Positions 18,233 through 27,490 of a stretch of DNA of 64,000 bases are shown one piece after another. Both the position numbers and the translations under genes were made by a program. Under the pieces are notes generated by a model. The model was not told where the DNA came from and searched no databases. It saw nothing but the letters and a program-made list of their open reading frames with translations. Source of the DNA: Bradyrhizobium commune (GTDB lineage Bacteria; Pseudomonadota; Alphaproteobacteria; Rhizobiales; Xanthobacteraceae); contig NZ_CP061379.1 in assembly GCF_015624505.1 (NCBI RefSeq), forward strand, positions 2,852,001 through 2,916,000, written 5' to 3'. Every line of letters begins with the position of its first letter. The stretch's first letter is position 1.

Positions 18233-19303
18233 ATGGCACATCAACACGAGACGAACCCGGCGGGCGCCGAGTTGCCGCCCGTCGACCTGCGCAGCGATAC
18301 GGTCACCAGGCCGACCGAGGCGATGTATTCCCGCATGGCCTCGGCGCCGATCGGCGATGACGGGCTGGACGGTGACCCCACGGTGCAGGAGTTGGAGGCC
18401 GTCGCGGCAGCAGCGTTGGGCAAGGACGCCGGCCTGTTTGTGCCGAGCTGCACCATGGCCAATCTGCTGGCGACGCTGGCGCAGTCTCAGCGCAGCGAAC
18501 AGATCGTGTTGGAATCGAATGCCCATATGTACACGTCCGAACGAGGGGCGGCGACGTTTACCGGGCAGTTCTACCTGGCTGTTGCCGGTATCGCCGGCGC
18601 GATGGACCTGAACTTGCTGGAGAACGCCCTGCAAAGCGATGGGCATAAGCTCAAGACCGCCCTCGTCGCGATGGAAACCTCGCACAACAATGCGAGCGGC
18701 GCCGTGCTGCCGCTTGATCATATGCAGGCCGTGCACGCCATGGCATCAGTCCGCGGCGTTCCGGTGCATCTCGACGGAGCGCGGCTCTTCAACGCCGCGA
18801 TTGCCCTCGAAGTGGCGCCAGCTCAAATTGCGAGGCATTGCGACACGGTCTCCCTGTGTCTGTCGAAGGGCTTGAGCGCGCCGGCCGGCGCCGTGCTCGC
18901 CGGGCCACGGGCCGTGATCGACAGCAGCCGCAGGCTTCGCCGCATGCTGGGAGGCACGCAGCGCCAGATCGGCATCCTGGCGGCAGCCGGGTTGGAGGCC
19001 GTTCAGGTCATGGGTGCACGTCTGGTGGAGGATCACCGGCGTGCGCGCGCCCTGAGTGAGGCGTTGAACAGGATGCACCCAAAGGTGAGCGCGACAATCC
19101 CGCAAACGAATATCGTGCAGGTTGATGTCTCTCTCTCCGGGCGTGACAGCGCCGCGTGGTCGGAGGCTCTGGAGCGGGTGGGCCTGAGGGCGAGGCCTTG
19201 GGGCAGGCATCGATTGCGCTGTGTGACCCATCGCCATATCGATGATGCGGACATCGATCGCGCGGTCATGGCATTTCGCGCCGTGGCCTCAGGCTTGGCT
19301 TAG
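18233..19303 (+). CDS. ltaE: Threonine aldolase (PLP-dependent, beta-eliminating lyase family)
   Basis: 356 residues. VDLRSDTVTRPTEAMYSRMA near the start and GDDGLDGDPTVQELE are the family signature. The PLP lysine is in CLSKGLSAPAGAVLAGP (about Lys211), and HLDGARLFNAA carries the PLP-ring Asp. It cleaves L-threonine or L-allo-threonine, or related beta-hydroxy amino acids, to glycine and an aldehyde. It follows the binding-protein gene by 28 bp and is probably in the same LysR-controlled unit. The low-specificity assignment is by family only. Confidence 0.88.
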   Translation: MAHQHETNPAGAELPPVDLRSDTVTRPTEAMYSRMASAPIGDDGLDGDPTVQELEAVAAAALGKDAGLFVPSCTMANLLATLAQSQRSEQIVLESNAHMYTSERGAATFTGQFYLAVAGIAGAMDLNLLENALQSDGHKLKTALVAMETSHNNASGAVLPLDHMQAVHAMASVRGVPVHLDGARLFNAAIALEVAPAQIARHCDTVSLCLSKGLSAPAGAVLAGPRAVIDSSRRLRRMLGGTQRQIGILAAAGLEAVQVMGARLVEDHRRARALSEALNRMHPKVSATIPQTNIVQVDVSLSGRDSAAWSEALERVGLRARPWGRHRLRCVTHRHIDDADIDRAVMAFRAVASGLA

Positions 19304-19332
19304 AGCGTGCGCCAGTGTGAATCGGGTCCCTT

Positions 19333-19420
19333 GCAGCCCGGATGGAGCGAAGCGCAATCCGGGGCCGCTGCCTGCGACGGCACACACTTTCCCGGATTGC
19401 GCTGCGCTTCATCCGCTACG
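19333..19420. repeat. Palindromic CAGCCCGGATGGAGC repeat element
   Basis: Second, more diverged copy of the family at 16113-16198: CAGCCCGGATGGAGCGAAGC at the left, and CCCGGATTGCGCTGCGC then TTCATCCG at the right. It lies between the convergent threonine aldolase and NupC genes. Confidence 0.8.
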
Positions 19421-19425
19421 GCCGC

Positions 19426-20676
19426 TTAACTCAACACCCCCACCATCGCCCCCATCAGACACGTCGTCAGCGTCCCCGACACGATCGACTTCACCCCGAG
19501 CGCATTGATCTCCTCGCGCCGCTCCGGCGCCATCACACCCAGGCCGCCGATCATGATGCCGAGGCTGGCGAAATTGGCGAAGCCGCACATCGCATAGAGC
19601 ATGATCAGGCGCGAGCGTGCGTCGAGCGCGTCGGGCGCGAGTTTCGACAGGTCGACATAGGCGATCAGCTCATTGAGCACCGTCTTGGTCCCCATCAGAC
19701 TGCCTGCCGTCACCGCCTGGTCCCAGGGCAAGCCCATCAGCCAGCACACCGGTGCCATCACCAGGCCAAGCAGGCGCTGCAACGAGATCGCGGCGCCGCC
19801 GATATTCGGCAGCAGGCCGAGGATGGCGTTGACGAGATAGACCAGCGCCACCAGCACCAAGAGCATGGCGACGATGTTGAGCAGCAGCTCTAGTCCTGCG
19901 CCGGTGCCTTTCACGATCGCGTCCATCGTACCGGAGACGTCCATCTCCGGATCCTCCAGCGCGCCGCCGGTGCGCTTGTCGCTGGTTTCCGGCACCATGA
20001 TCAGGCTGACCAGGATCGCGGCCGGCGCGCCGAGCACGGAGGCGATGACGAAATGCGCGGCCGCGTCCGGGATGAGGGGCGCAAGCAGCGTCGCATAGAG
20101 CACCAGGACCGTGCCGGCGATGCCGGCCATGCCGCCGGTCATCACCAGAAACAATTCGCTGCGGGACATCTGCGCCAGATAGGGCCGCACGAACAACGGC
20201 GCCTCGACCATGCCGAGGAAGATGTTCGCCGCGGTCGACAAGCCCACGGCGCCGCCGACGCCGAGCGTGCGTTCGAGCAGCCACGCCATGCCGCGCACGA
20301 TCGGCGGCAGCACCCGCCAATAGAACAACAGCGTCGTCAGCACGCTCATGACAAGCACGATCGGCAGCGCCTGGAACGCCAGGATGAAATCGGCGCCCGG
20401 TACCTTCAGCTCGAAGGGCAGGGTGCCGCCGCCGACATAGCCGAACACGAAGGAGGAGCCGGCGCGCGAGGCTGCCGAGATCGCGCCGACCACATCGTTG
20501 ATGGCGCCGAAAGCATGCGCGACGATCGGCACCTTCAGCAGCACGATCGCGGTGACGAAGGTCACGACGAGGCCGATCAGCGCCTGGCGCAGGGAAACCG
20601 CGCGGCGATTCTCCGCGAGCGCGAAGGCGATCAGCAGCAATGCGAAAACGCCGAGTGTCGATTGCAGCCGTAGCAT
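19426..20676 (-). CDS. NupC-type concentrative nucleoside transporter
   Basis: 416 residues from the ATG at 20676, which has GGGGA upstream. About ten hydrophobic segments are visible. The CNT family marks are FVFGYVGGG, ILAFQALPIVLVMSVLTTLL and the core GLSTAANIFLGMVEAPLFVR, with NELIAYVDLSKL toward the C-terminus. It imports nucleosides with a proton or sodium ion across the inner membrane. It stands alone, between a repeat element and a divergent MFS gene. The ligand range cannot be read from sequence. Confidence 0.9.
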   Translation of the reverse strand: MLRLQSTLGVFALLLIAFALAENRRAVSLRQALIGLVVTFVTAIVLLKVPIVAHAFGAINDVVGAISAASRAGSSFVFGYVGGGTLPFELKVPGADFILAFQALPIVLVMSVLTTLLFYWRVLPPIVRGMAWLLERTLGVGGAVGLSTAANIFLGMVEAPLFVRPYLAQMSRSELFLVMTGGMAGIAGTVLVLYATLLAPLIPDAAAHFVIASVLGAPAAILVSLIMVPETSDKRTGGALEDPEMDVSGTMDAIVKGTGAGLELLLNIVAMLLVLVALVYLVNAILGLLPNIGGAAISLQRLLGLVMAPVCWLMGLPWDQAVTAGSLMGTKTVLNELIAYVDLSKLAPDALDARSRLIMLYAMCGFANFASLGIMIGGLGVMAPERREEINALGVKSIVSGTLTTCLMGAMVGVLS

Positions 20677-20809
20677 GATGTCCCCAAAGCCCCAATGATT
20701 ATGGCCGCGCGTGCGTTGCAAACGCAATGCCGGGAATGTTGCTGGCAGTCCCGCTGTTGACAAGCGGGCCCGCGTCAGCCACGCGGGACCTCGTTATCGT
20801 TAGGCGCGG

Positions 20810-22078
20810 ATGGTCTTGAAGGTGAGCCAAGAGGTCAGTGAAGAACAGGCGGTCCCGGCGAGCCCGCCGGTCAGCGCCGGTGAGCTCCTCCGCCATCGCG
20901 CCTTCCTGTTCTTCCTGCTCTCGCGCAGCCTGTCGCGCTTTTCCAGCCAGATCTCGGCAGTGGCGATCGGCTGGCAGGTCTATGATCTCACGGGCAGCGC
21001 CTTCGATCTCGGCATGGTCGGGCTGGTGCAGTTCCTGCCGACCCTGCTGCTGTTGTTCGTTGCCGGGCAGGCCGCGGACCGTTACGAGCGCAAGCGCGTG
21101 GTGCAGCTGTGCGAGCTGGTGGAAGGGCTGACGGCCGTATTCCTGGCTTGCGGCGCCTATGGCGGCTGGCTCACGGTCACCCAAATATTTCTTGCCACCT
21201 TCGTGCTCGGCATTGTCGGTGCCTTCGAAAGCCCAGCGCTCGCCGCCCTGCTTCCGGTCATCGCGCCGACCGGAACGCTGCAACGCGCCACCGCGATTTC
21301 GAGCGGCACGGGACAGCTGGCGATCATCATGGGGCCGGCGCTCGGCGGCTTCGCCTTCGCGCTGGCGCCGGGCGTGGCCTATGGCCTCGCGGCGTCATTC
21401 GCGCTTCTCGCTGCGCTCGGCATGAGCCTGGTCCGCATGATCCCGACCGCGCCGACAGCGAGCGATGCCGCGAAGGCCGACGACCTGTTCGCGGGCATCC
21501 GGTTCGTCCGGGCCAATCCTGCGATCCTTGGTACGATTTCGCTCGATCTGTTCGCGGTGCTGTTCGGCGGCGTCATCGCGCTGTTGCCGATCTACGCCCG
21601 CGACATTCTCCAGACCGGCCCGATGGGGCTCGGCGTGCTGCGCGCGGCGCCGGCGGTCGGCGCGCTGCTGATGACGACGGTGCTGGCACGCCACGCCATC
21701 TCGCGGCATGTCGGTTTGCGCATGTTCCAGGCGGTGATCGTGTTCGGCGTCGCCACCATCGTGTTCGCGCTGTCGTCCTGGATGTGGCTGTCGGTGCTCT
21801 CGCTCGCCGTTCTCGGCGCGGCCGATACGATCAGCGTCGTGATCCGCTTTTCGCTGGTGCAGCTGTCGACGCCCGACGAGATGCGCGGCCGCGTCGGCGC
21901 GGTCAACTTCCTCTTCATCAACGCCTCGAACCAGCTCGGCCAGTTCGAGAGCGGGCTGACGGCGGCCTTGTTCGGCGCCATGCCCGCCGCCGTGCTCGGC
22001 GGCGTCTGCACCGTCGCGGTGGCCCTGCTGTGGATGAAGCTGTTCCCGAGCCTGCGGCAGGTGGAGAGGTTGGAGTAG
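20810..22078 (+). CDS. MFS transporter (MFS_3 / EntS-like)
   Basis: 422 residues with about twelve membrane segments. The motif AVAIGWQVYDLTGSAFDLGM is typical of the MFS_3/EntS-like exporter branch, and motif A appears as AGQAADRYERKRVV. It probably exports a small molecule such as a siderophore or drug; no siderophore genes are nearby. It is divergent from nupC and followed by a terminator at 22168-22205. Confidence 0.85.
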   Translation: MVLKVSQEVSEEQAVPASPPVSAGELLRHRAFLFFLLSRSLSRFSSQISAVAIGWQVYDLTGSAFDLGMVGLVQFLPTLLLLFVAGQAADRYERKRVVQLCELVEGLTAVFLACGAYGGWLTVTQIFLATFVLGIVGAFESPALAALLPVIAPTGTLQRATAISSGTGQLAIIMGPALGGFAFALAPGVAYGLAASFALLAALGMSLVRMIPTAPTASDAAKADDLFAGIRFVRANPAILGTISLDLFAVLFGGVIALLPIYARDILQTGPMGLGVLRAAPAVGALLMTTVLARHAISRHVGLRMFQAVIVFGVATIVFALSSWMWLSVLSLAVLGAADTISVVIRFSLVQLSTPDEMRGRVGAVNFLFINASNQLGQFESGLTAALFGAMPAAVLGGVCTVAVALLWMKLFPSLRQVERLE

Positions 22079-22093
22079 GGAGCTCCGCTCTCT

Positions 22094-22120
22094 CATTGCT
22101 TCGCTGCGCTCGCAATGACG
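22094..22120. repeat. Half copy of the CGCAATGACG repeat family
   Basis: CATTGCTTCGCTGCGC followed by TCGCAATGACG is the right arm of the element seen in full at 34075-34162. It lies just after the MFS gene. Confidence 0.7.
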
Positions 22121-22167
22121 ATTGTGGAAGCAGTGCGGGGACTTAGCCGGCGGCACCCCGCTTGCTG

Positions 22168-22205
22168 AAACCCCATGCCGTCTACTGTGCATGGGGTTGT
22201 TTTCG
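22168..22205 (+). terminator. Rho-independent terminator after the MFS gene
   Basis: Stem AACCCCATGC (22169-22178) pairs with GCATGGGGTT (22189-22198) across a 10-nt loop, followed by GTTTT. The SDR gene on the other strand ends 12 bp beyond, so it may serve both convergent units. Confidence 0.8.
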
Positions 22206-22216
22206 CGCTTTTGTGC

Positions 22217-22975
22217 TCAGCCCCGTCCGACGAACGGCATCTTGGTCGCCATGACGGTCATGGTCAGCACGTTGGCGTCGAGCGGCAGGCCGGCCATGTA
22301 GGCGACGGCATCGCCGACCGCCTTGGCGTCCATGCGCGGCTCATGCTTCATCGTGCCGTCGGGCTGTATCACGCCGGGGCCGTTGACCATGCGGTCGGTC
22401 ATCGGGGTGGCGGCATTGCCGATGTCGACCTGGCCGACCGCGATGTCGTACATGCGGCCGTCGAGGTTGGAGGCCTTGGTCAGGCCGGTGATGGCGTGCT
22501 TGGTCGAGGTGTAGGCGGCCGAGAACGGACGCGGCGCGTGTGCCGAGATCGAGCCGTTGTTGATGATGCGTCCACCGCGCGGGGTCTGGTCCTTCATGAT
22601 GCGGAAGGCGTGCTGGGTGCACAGGAACGGGCCGGTGAGGTTGGTGTTCACCACCGCCTGCCACTGCTCGAGGCTGAGATCCTCGAAGTTCACGGGCGGG
22701 GCGCCCATGCCGGCATTGTTGAACAGCACATCTAACCGGCCATAGGTGTCCTTCACCTTGGCAAACAGCGCGGCGATCTGGTCCGGCTTGGTCATGTCGG
22801 CGGTGACGCACAGGCTCTTGCCCGCAGGGCCGAGCTTCGCGGTCTCCTCGAGCATCTCCAGCCGGCGGCCGACGAGCACCACGGTGAAGCCGGTGTTCAT
22901 CAGCGCCAGTGCGGCCGCGCGTCCGACCCCGGTGCCGGCGCCCGTCACCACTGCGATCTTGTTTGCTTCACTCAT
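22217..22975 (-). CDS. Short-chain dehydrogenase/reductase (SDR)
   Basis: 252 residues from the ATG at 22975. The cofactor motif [18 protein letters not shown] is at about 9-26, NNAGMG at about 88-93, and the catalytic Ser and YxxxK in [20 protein letters not shown] followed by KHAITGL. It is a classical NAD(P)-dependent oxidoreductase with unknown substrate. It starts 25 bp downstream of the Anbu gene and is the last gene of the minus-strand row that begins with the ATP-grasp gene at 28909, so it may be co-transcribed. Confidence 0.9.
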   Translation of the reverse strand: MSEANKIAVVTGAGTGVGRAAALALMNTGFTVVLVGRRLEMLEETAKLGPAGKSLCVTADMTKPDQIAALFAKVKDTYGRLDVLFNNAGMGAPPVNFEDLSLEQWQAVVNTNLTGPFLCTQHAFRIMKDQTPRGGRIINNGSISAHAPRPFSAAYTSTKHAITGLTKASNLDGRMYDIAVGQVDIGNAATPMTDRMVNGPGVIQPDGTMKHEPRMDAKAVGDAVAYMAGLPLDANVLTMTVMATKMPFVGRG

Positions 22976-23000
22976 CGTTTCCTGCCTTTTCTTCTGTCTC

Positions 23001-23759
23001 TTAGGTCTTGGGCTCTTTGTCGTTCTTGTAGGGCGGCCGCGGGATGTTCTGATGTGCGGCGCGCAACGCCGCCGACCAGCGCGAGCGCAGATCGTGGAAA
23101 TAGGGCTCGCCCGCCTCGATGCGGTGGTTGAGATCGGCATCGCAGGCGTCTGTGCGCACCACCAGCACGTCGATCGGCAGACCGACGCCGAGATTCGAGC
23201 GCATGGTCGAGTCCATCGAGATCAGGCTGGTCTTCAGCGCCTCATAGAGCTCGACATCATAATGCATGGCGCGGTCGAGCACCGGCTTGCCGTATTTGTG
23301 CTCGCCGATCTGCAGGTAGGGCGTGTCGGTGGTGCATTCGATGAAATTGCCGGCAGTGTAGACCATGAACAGGCGCATGCGTGCGCCCTTGATCTGGCCG
23401 CCGAACAGGAAGGAGACGTCGAAGGACACGTCTTCGGATTTGAGCGCGGGCCCCTCGGTCGCGTGCACCGCCCGGATCGCGCGTCCGATGCGCTGGGCTG
23501 CCTGGAACATGGTCGGCGCGTTCATCAGCGTCTCGATCTCGCCCGTGTTGGGGTCTTCCAGGCCCTCGGTGAGGGTCGAGAGCACCGACTGGCTGATGGC
23601 GAGGTTGCCGGCGCTGGCGATCGCCATGATGCGGTCGCCCGGATTGGAGAAGATGTGCAGCTTGCGGAAGGTCGAGACGTTGTCGAGGCCGGCATTGGTG
23701 CGGGTATCGGCGATCATGACGAGTCCGTCCCGAACCAGGATTCCGCAACAATAGGTCAT
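23001..23759 (-). CDS. Anbu-type proteasome-like peptidase
   Basis: 252 residues. [20 protein letters not shown] opens the protein, followed by [17 protein letters not shown]. After Met removal Thr1 would be the N-terminal nucleophile, with Asp17 and Lys32 in the places of the HslV/proteasome catalytic residues. [10 protein letters not shown] is the Anbu (ancestral beta subunit) signature. These proteins form self-compartmentalised ring or helical assemblies in the cytoplasm; the natural substrate is unknown. Families of ATP-grasp, alpha-E and transglutaminase genes usually accompany it, and all three lie upstream on the same strand (25626-28909). Two extra enzyme genes sit between. Confidence 0.93.
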   Translation of the reverse strand: MTYCCGILVRDGLVMIADTRTNAGLDNVSTFRKLHIFSNPGDRIMAIASAGNLAISQSVLSTLTEGLEDPNTGEIETLMNAPTMFQAAQRIGRAIRAVHATEGPALKSEDVSFDVSFLFGGQIKGARMRLFMVYTAGNFIECTTDTPYLQIGEHKYGKPVLDRAMHYDVELYEALKTSLISMDSTMRSNLGVGLPIDVLVVRTDACDADLNHRIEAGEPYFHDLRSRWSAALRAAHQNIPRPPYKNDKEPKT

Positions 23760-23849
23760 TTCCAGTCCCCGAAGGCGAGCGCTTTTGCCGGCGCCAAACT
23801 AGTAGCCAATTTCGCCGGCCGCTCCAACCCCCGATTCCTAGGGGGGTGC

Positions 23850-24257
23850 TCAGTCCGTGCCATCGACGAGAAAGGCCGCGTCGACGGGGACGCCGAGCGC
23901 CGTGACCAGCCGATTGGTCTCGGCGGCCATGCCGACGATGGCGAGCAGCTCGCCATATTCGGCCTCGGTCATGCCCTTGGCCCGGGCGCTCGCGGTGTGC
24001 GAATGGATGCAGTAGCTGCAGCCATGCGCCACCGAGACAGCGACATAGAGCATTTCCTTGACCTTGGGGTCGAGCGCGCCCGGCGCCATCACCTCCTTGA
24101 CGCTCTCCCAGGTCCGCCGCAGCGTTTTCGGATCGTGCGCCAGCGCGCGCCAGAAATTGTTGACGAAATCCGACTGCCGCACCTCGCGGATATCGTCGAA
24201 AACAGCGCGGGCCTCGCTGGAGAGCTCATCGTCCGAAAGCAGCTTCACGGTCGCCAT
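23850..24257 (-). CDS. AhpD-like / carboxymuconolactone decarboxylase family protein
   Basis: 135 residues from the ATG at 24257. The core HGCSYCIHSHTASARAKG has Cys80, Cys83 and His87, and Glu68 precedes in VKEMLYVA; this is the E-CxxC-xxxH arrangement of alkylhydroperoxidase AhpD-type redox proteins. It is a small all-helical cytoplasmic protein, usually oligomeric, reducing peroxides or acting in an unknown redox step. It lies between the flavoprotein gene and Anbu, with 53 and 90 bp gaps on the same strand. An alternative start at 24299 is less likely. Confidence 0.87.
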   Translation of the reverse strand: MATVKLLSDDELSSEARAVFDDIREVRQSDFVNNFWRALAHDPKTLRRTWESVKEVMAPGALDPKVKEMLYVAVSVAHGCSYCIHSHTASARAKGMTEAEYGELLAIVGMAAETNRLVTALGVPVDAAFLVDGTD

Positions 24258-24310
24258 GGGGTCCTCGCGGGGTCTAATCTGACCCCGCGAGTGTAGCACG
24301 GCTCATGCGG

Positions 24311-25498
24311 TCAGGCCGAGCGGCGCAAGGCCAGCTTGCCGACATCGACATAAAGCCGCTGCTGTGCGTGAGCGTGCTGCGCTCCGACGCGAACGTCACG
24401 CAGGCGCCGCTGCAACGGCGAGCTGTCGTACACGACACTGCTTCCGGCCAGCGCAAAACAGGCATCCGCGATGCCGGCGCAGGTCGTGGCCAGCCAGGCC
24501 GAGGACCGGGATCCCTCGACCATGAGATCTTCGTCCTTCAGCGTCCCGGCCAGCGCGCGCCGCCAGTGACCGGCAACCTGGACCTCGTGAAATGCCTGCG
24601 CCGCCCGAAGGTCGGCGGTAATCCGGCCGAGCTCGTACTGGAATATCTCGGACTCCCGCATCGGCACGGTCGCATATAATTGCTGCCGCCCGGTATGGGC
24701 CAGCGCAAGCAGTTCATCGACTGCGCCCGCGGCCATGCCCACCGAGAACACGCCGTGAAGCAACGGCAGCCATTGCCGGACGGCTTGATAGAGCGGACCC
24801 GACAGGCGAGGGGCAACATCGATATCGAACACATAGGCCTCAGGAACCACTCTCTCCCGCAGCGTGATATGATGGCTGCCGGTGCCCTTGAGCCCGGCCG
24901 CGTGCCAGGTGTCCTCGATGTCCCAGTCGCGCACCGGCAGCATCACGGCGCGAACCAGCGGCTTGCCCTGCGGACCTGGCACCGGCTTGCCATTTTCGGT
25001 GACGATGCAGAACCCACCCATCCAGTCGGCGTGCATGCAGCTGCTGGCGAACGGCCACCGGCCCTTGACGCGATAGCCGTCGGCCACGCGCTCTGCCGTT
25101 CCGGCGGGCTGCGATGAGCCGCAGATCGCCACGTCCGGTCCGTCCCGATAGATGCGTTGATACAATTCGGGGCGTGAGGCCGCTGCAAACAGGCCGCCGA
25201 CCCCGGCCACAATCGACGTCCAGCCGACCGAGCCGTCGAGACGGGTCAGCGCCTTCATGACCTCGAGGCCGGCCGGGAAATCGAACTCCAGCCCGCCCTG
25301 GCTCTGCGCCACGAACATGCGAAAGAGCCCGATCGATCGCAGCCGTTCCACCAGGTCGGGTGGGATGCGGCGGGCAGCTTCGAACTCGGCGGCGCGCGCC
25401 GTGATCTCGGGCGCCAACTCGCGGATGGCCGCAAGCATGCTCTTGTGGGGATCGCGGGGTGCGATGGAATGGTCGCTGATCTTTTCTTGAAGCCGCAT
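24311..25498 (-). CDS. Acyl-CoA dehydrogenase-type flavoprotein (group D monooxygenase-like)
   Basis: 395 residues. The fold of acyl-CoA dehydrogenases is recognisable: helical N-terminal domain with IPPDLVERLRSIGLFRMF, the beta domain with WPFASSCMHADWMGGFC (about 143-159), GTGSHHITLRERVVPEAYVF, and a helical C-terminus. The pattern resembles HsaA/HpaC-partnered or DszC-like flavin-dependent monooxygenases more than true acyl-CoA dehydrogenases; the catalytic Glu of the latter is not evident. Its ATG is at the foot of a perfect 21-bp hairpin (25498-25547). It lies between the transglutaminase gene and the AhpD-like gene. Substrate unknown. Confidence 0.82.
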   Translation of the reverse strand: MRLQEKISDHSIAPRDPHKSMLAAIRELAPEITARAAEFEAARRIPPDLVERLRSIGLFRMFVAQSQGGLEFDFPAGLEVMKALTRLDGSVGWTSIVAGVGGLFAAASRPELYQRIYRDGPDVAICGSSQPAGTAERVADGYRVKGRWPFASSCMHADWMGGFCIVTENGKPVPGPQGKPLVRAVMLPVRDWDIEDTWHAAGLKGTGSHHITLRERVVPEAYVFDIDVAPRLSGPLYQAVRQWLPLLHGVFSVGMAAGAVDELLALAHTGRQQLYATVPMRESEIFQYELGRITADLRAAQAFHEVQVAGHWRRALAGTLKDEDLMVEGSRSSAWLATTCAGIADACFALAGSSVVYDSSPLQRRLRDVRVGAQHAHAQQRLYVDVGKLALRRSA

Positions 25499-25547
25499 CT
25501 GTTCAACCTCTGTTGCAGGAGAAGGACTGCAACAGAGGTTGAACAGA
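25498..25547 (-). promoter_or_regulatory. Perfect 21-bp inverted repeat at the flavoprotein gene start
   Basis: Arms 25498-25518 and 25527-25547 are exact reverse complements with an 8-nt loop, GAGAAGGA on the plus strand. The left arm begins TCTGTTCAACC. On the minus strand the right-hand side of the stem, which contains AGAGG about 13 nt before the ATG, is paired, and the A of the start codon forms the base pair at the foot. It could be an RNA translation switch, an operator, or a hairpin left by a mobile element. There is no T-tract, so it is not a standard terminator. Confidence 0.85.
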
Positions 25548-25625
25548 CGGCGCTACGGCGCGGTTTCAACGCGGCGGTTGTCGATTACGGCTGTAACGCT
25601 GCGGCTTCGTGGCGGACGACTGCGC

Positions 25626-26474
25626 CTAGCTCTGCCGCTGGGACTGCGACTGCGATTGACCGCCGCGGCCGGCCTGCTCGACCCTGACCGCCACGGTCAG
25701 GGTCTCTGCGCCGCCGCCATAGCGGGTGCCCCGCACCGGGGCTGCGCCGAGATAGTCGAGCCCGATCGCGACACGGACATGGGCATCCGTGGTGCAGATG
25801 CTGTTGGCGGGATCGAAGCCGACCCAGCCGAGGTCCGGCACGTAAGCCTCCGCCCAGGCATGGCCGGCATCCTGATGCAGCGTGCCGTCGGAGCGCAGAA
25901 AATGGCCGGAGACGAAGCGCGCCGGCACGCCGCCGGTGCGGGCGCAGGCGATGAAGATGTGCGCGTAATCCTGGCAGACCCCGCGCTTGAGCGTGAATGC
26001 CTCCGCCGCCGAGGTGCCGCTGTTGGTCGGATCCTCGTCGAAGGTCATGTGCTCGCTGATCTGCGTCATCAGCGTGTGCAGAAAGCCGAGCGTGTCGCTC
26101 TCCGCCTCGCTGCGCAGTTGCCGCGCCACCGCCGCCATCGCCGGATTGACCTCGGTGAGGTCGGTGGCGCGCAAAAACATGCCGGCCGGAAAACGCTCGT
26201 CCGCGCCTCGCAGCACGCCGCCGGTGTCGTGGGTCTCGATCAGGCCCTCGGCGGTGATCTTGATGTCGCCGACAGGGCCGCAGGACAGCACATGGGTGAC
26301 GTTGCCGAAGGCGTCCTCGTGGGTGTCGAGCTTGGTGTCGGTCGAGACGTCGATCTGCCATTCCGCCACATACTGCCCGTCATGGCTGCACGGCGTCATG
26401 CGCAGGATCTGGATCACGCTGGTGGCCTGCGGCTCGTAGCGATACGTCGTGGTGTGCTGGATTCGCAGGCGCAT
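25626..26474 (-). CDS. Transglutaminase-like cysteine peptidase family protein
   Basis: 282 residues from the ATG at 26474 (MRLRIQHTTTYRYE is the usual family start). The triad is visible: Cys167 in KRGVCQDYAH, His205 in DAGHAWAEAYV and Asp221 in WVGFDPAN. It belongs to the bacterial transglutaminase-like group (Bact_transglu_N plus core) linked to alpha-E and ATP-grasp genes, thought to hydrolyse or transfer peptide amides. The C-terminus is an odd Gln-Ser tail, GGQSQSQSQRQS. It is 67 bp downstream of the alpha-E gene. No signal peptide. Confidence 0.92.
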   Translation of the reverse strand: MRLRIQHTTTYRYEPQATSVIQILRMTPCSHDGQYVAEWQIDVSTDTKLDTHEDAFGNVTHVLSCGPVGDIKITAEGLIETHDTGGVLRGADERFPAGMFLRATDLTEVNPAMAAVARQLRSEAESDTLGFLHTLMTQISEHMTFDEDPTNSGTSAAEAFTLKRGVCQDYAHIFIACARTGGVPARFVSGHFLRSDGTLHQDAGHAWAEAYVPDLGWVGFDPANSICTTDAHVRVAIGLDYLGAAPVRGTRYGGGAETLTVAVRVEQAGRGGQSQSQSQRQS

Positions 26475-26541
26475 GGTGGACCGTTGTTGTGGCGCCGTCA
26501 TTCCGGCATCGCCCTGCGGGCGCACCGGAATGACAGCAGTA

Positions 26542-27486
26542 TCAGATCAAATACTGCTTCGTGATGATTTCGCCCAGCCTGGAATTGTCCGCAATGAATT
26601 CCTGAATGAATTCATGCACGCCATGCTGGAAAATGTCGTTCATGTTGCTGTGTTCGAGCCTGTTGCGAATGCCGCGGGCGTGGCGCTGGGCCGGACCCTG
26701 GCGGCCATAGGCGACGCCGATCTGGTCGAGGTTGCGCACGAGGTTGCCGTAGCAGCTCGCCAGCGAGCGCGGCAGCGTGTCGTTGAGGATCAGCAGGTCC
26801 GCGATCAGCCACGGCTTCAGCGTCTCGCGATAGACCCAGTGATAGGCCGTCAGCGCCGAGACCGAGCGCAGGATCGAGCTCCACTGATAGAAATCGAGCG
26901 GACCGCCGACATGCTCTTCCTCCGGCAGCAACACGTGGTATTTCACGTCGAGGATGCGCGCGGTGTTGTCGGCGCGCTCGAGATGCACGCCCATCCGCGA
27001 GAACCAGTAGGCGTCGTTGCGCAGCATGGTCCGGTAGGCCGAGCCGTCGAAGCGCAGCGAGGTCTCCTGCACGAAGCGCAGAAATTTTGCGAGGTCCTCG
27101 CGCGTGGAGGTGCCCTTGCTCCACACCGCCTGGAGCTCGATCCAGGCCGAGTTGATGGTGTCCCACATCTCGCTGGTCAGCGCGGTGCGCACCGATCGTG
27201 AGTTCAGCCGCGCCGCCTCGATGCAATTCCTGATCGAAGACGGGTTGTCCGCCGAGAACGAGAGGTAATCGACGACGTTCGCTTCGTTGGCTTCCTGATA
27301 CTTCTGATAGAAGCTTGCGGCGACGCCGGCGGTGAGAAGCGCCGAGTCCCATTCGTTGGTCTTGCCGATATAGGCGGCAGGCAGCGCAGTGACGCGCAGG
27401 GTCGCATCGATGGTGCGCGCGAGGTATTCGGCCCGTTCGACATAGCGGGCGAGCCAGTAGAGGTTTTCGGCGGTACGCGACAGCAT
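26542..27486 (-). CDS. Alpha-E domain protein
   Basis: 314 residues, almost wholly helical. MLSRTAENLYWLARYVERAE is the hallmark alpha-E start. FSRMGVHLERADNTARILDV repeats the same E-R-A-x-x-T-A-R helix pattern in the second half, and a final helix follows. The biochemical role is not known; the family nearly always sits with circularly permuted ATP-grasp and transglutaminase genes and is proposed to take part in peptide or amide synthesis. It starts 5 bp after the ATP-grasp stop, so translation is probably coupled. Confidence 0.93.
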   Translation of the reverse strand: MLSRTAENLYWLARYVERAEYLARTIDATLRVTALPAAYIGKTNEWDSALLTAGVAASFYQKYQEANEANVVDYLSFSADNPSSIRNCIEAARLNSRSVRTALTSEMWDTINSAWIELQAVWSKGTSTREDLAKFLRFVQETSLRFDGSAYRTMLRNDAYWFSRMGVHLERADNTARILDVKYHVLLPEEEHVGGPLDFYQWSSILRSVSALTAYHWVYRETLKPWLIADLLILNDTLPRSLASCYGNLVRNLDQIGVAYGRQGPAQRHARGIRNRLEHSNMNDIFQHGVHEFIQEFIADNSRLGEIITKQYLI

Positions 27487-27490
27487 CTCT

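Noticed and set aside
20810..22078. Calling the MFS protein an enterobactin exporter.
   Set aside because: Only branch-level similarity; no siderophore genes nearby.
24311..25498. Naming the flavoprotein a fatty-acid acyl-CoA dehydrogenase.
   Set aside because: The catalytic Glu is not evident and the motifs look closer to flavin-dependent monooxygenases.
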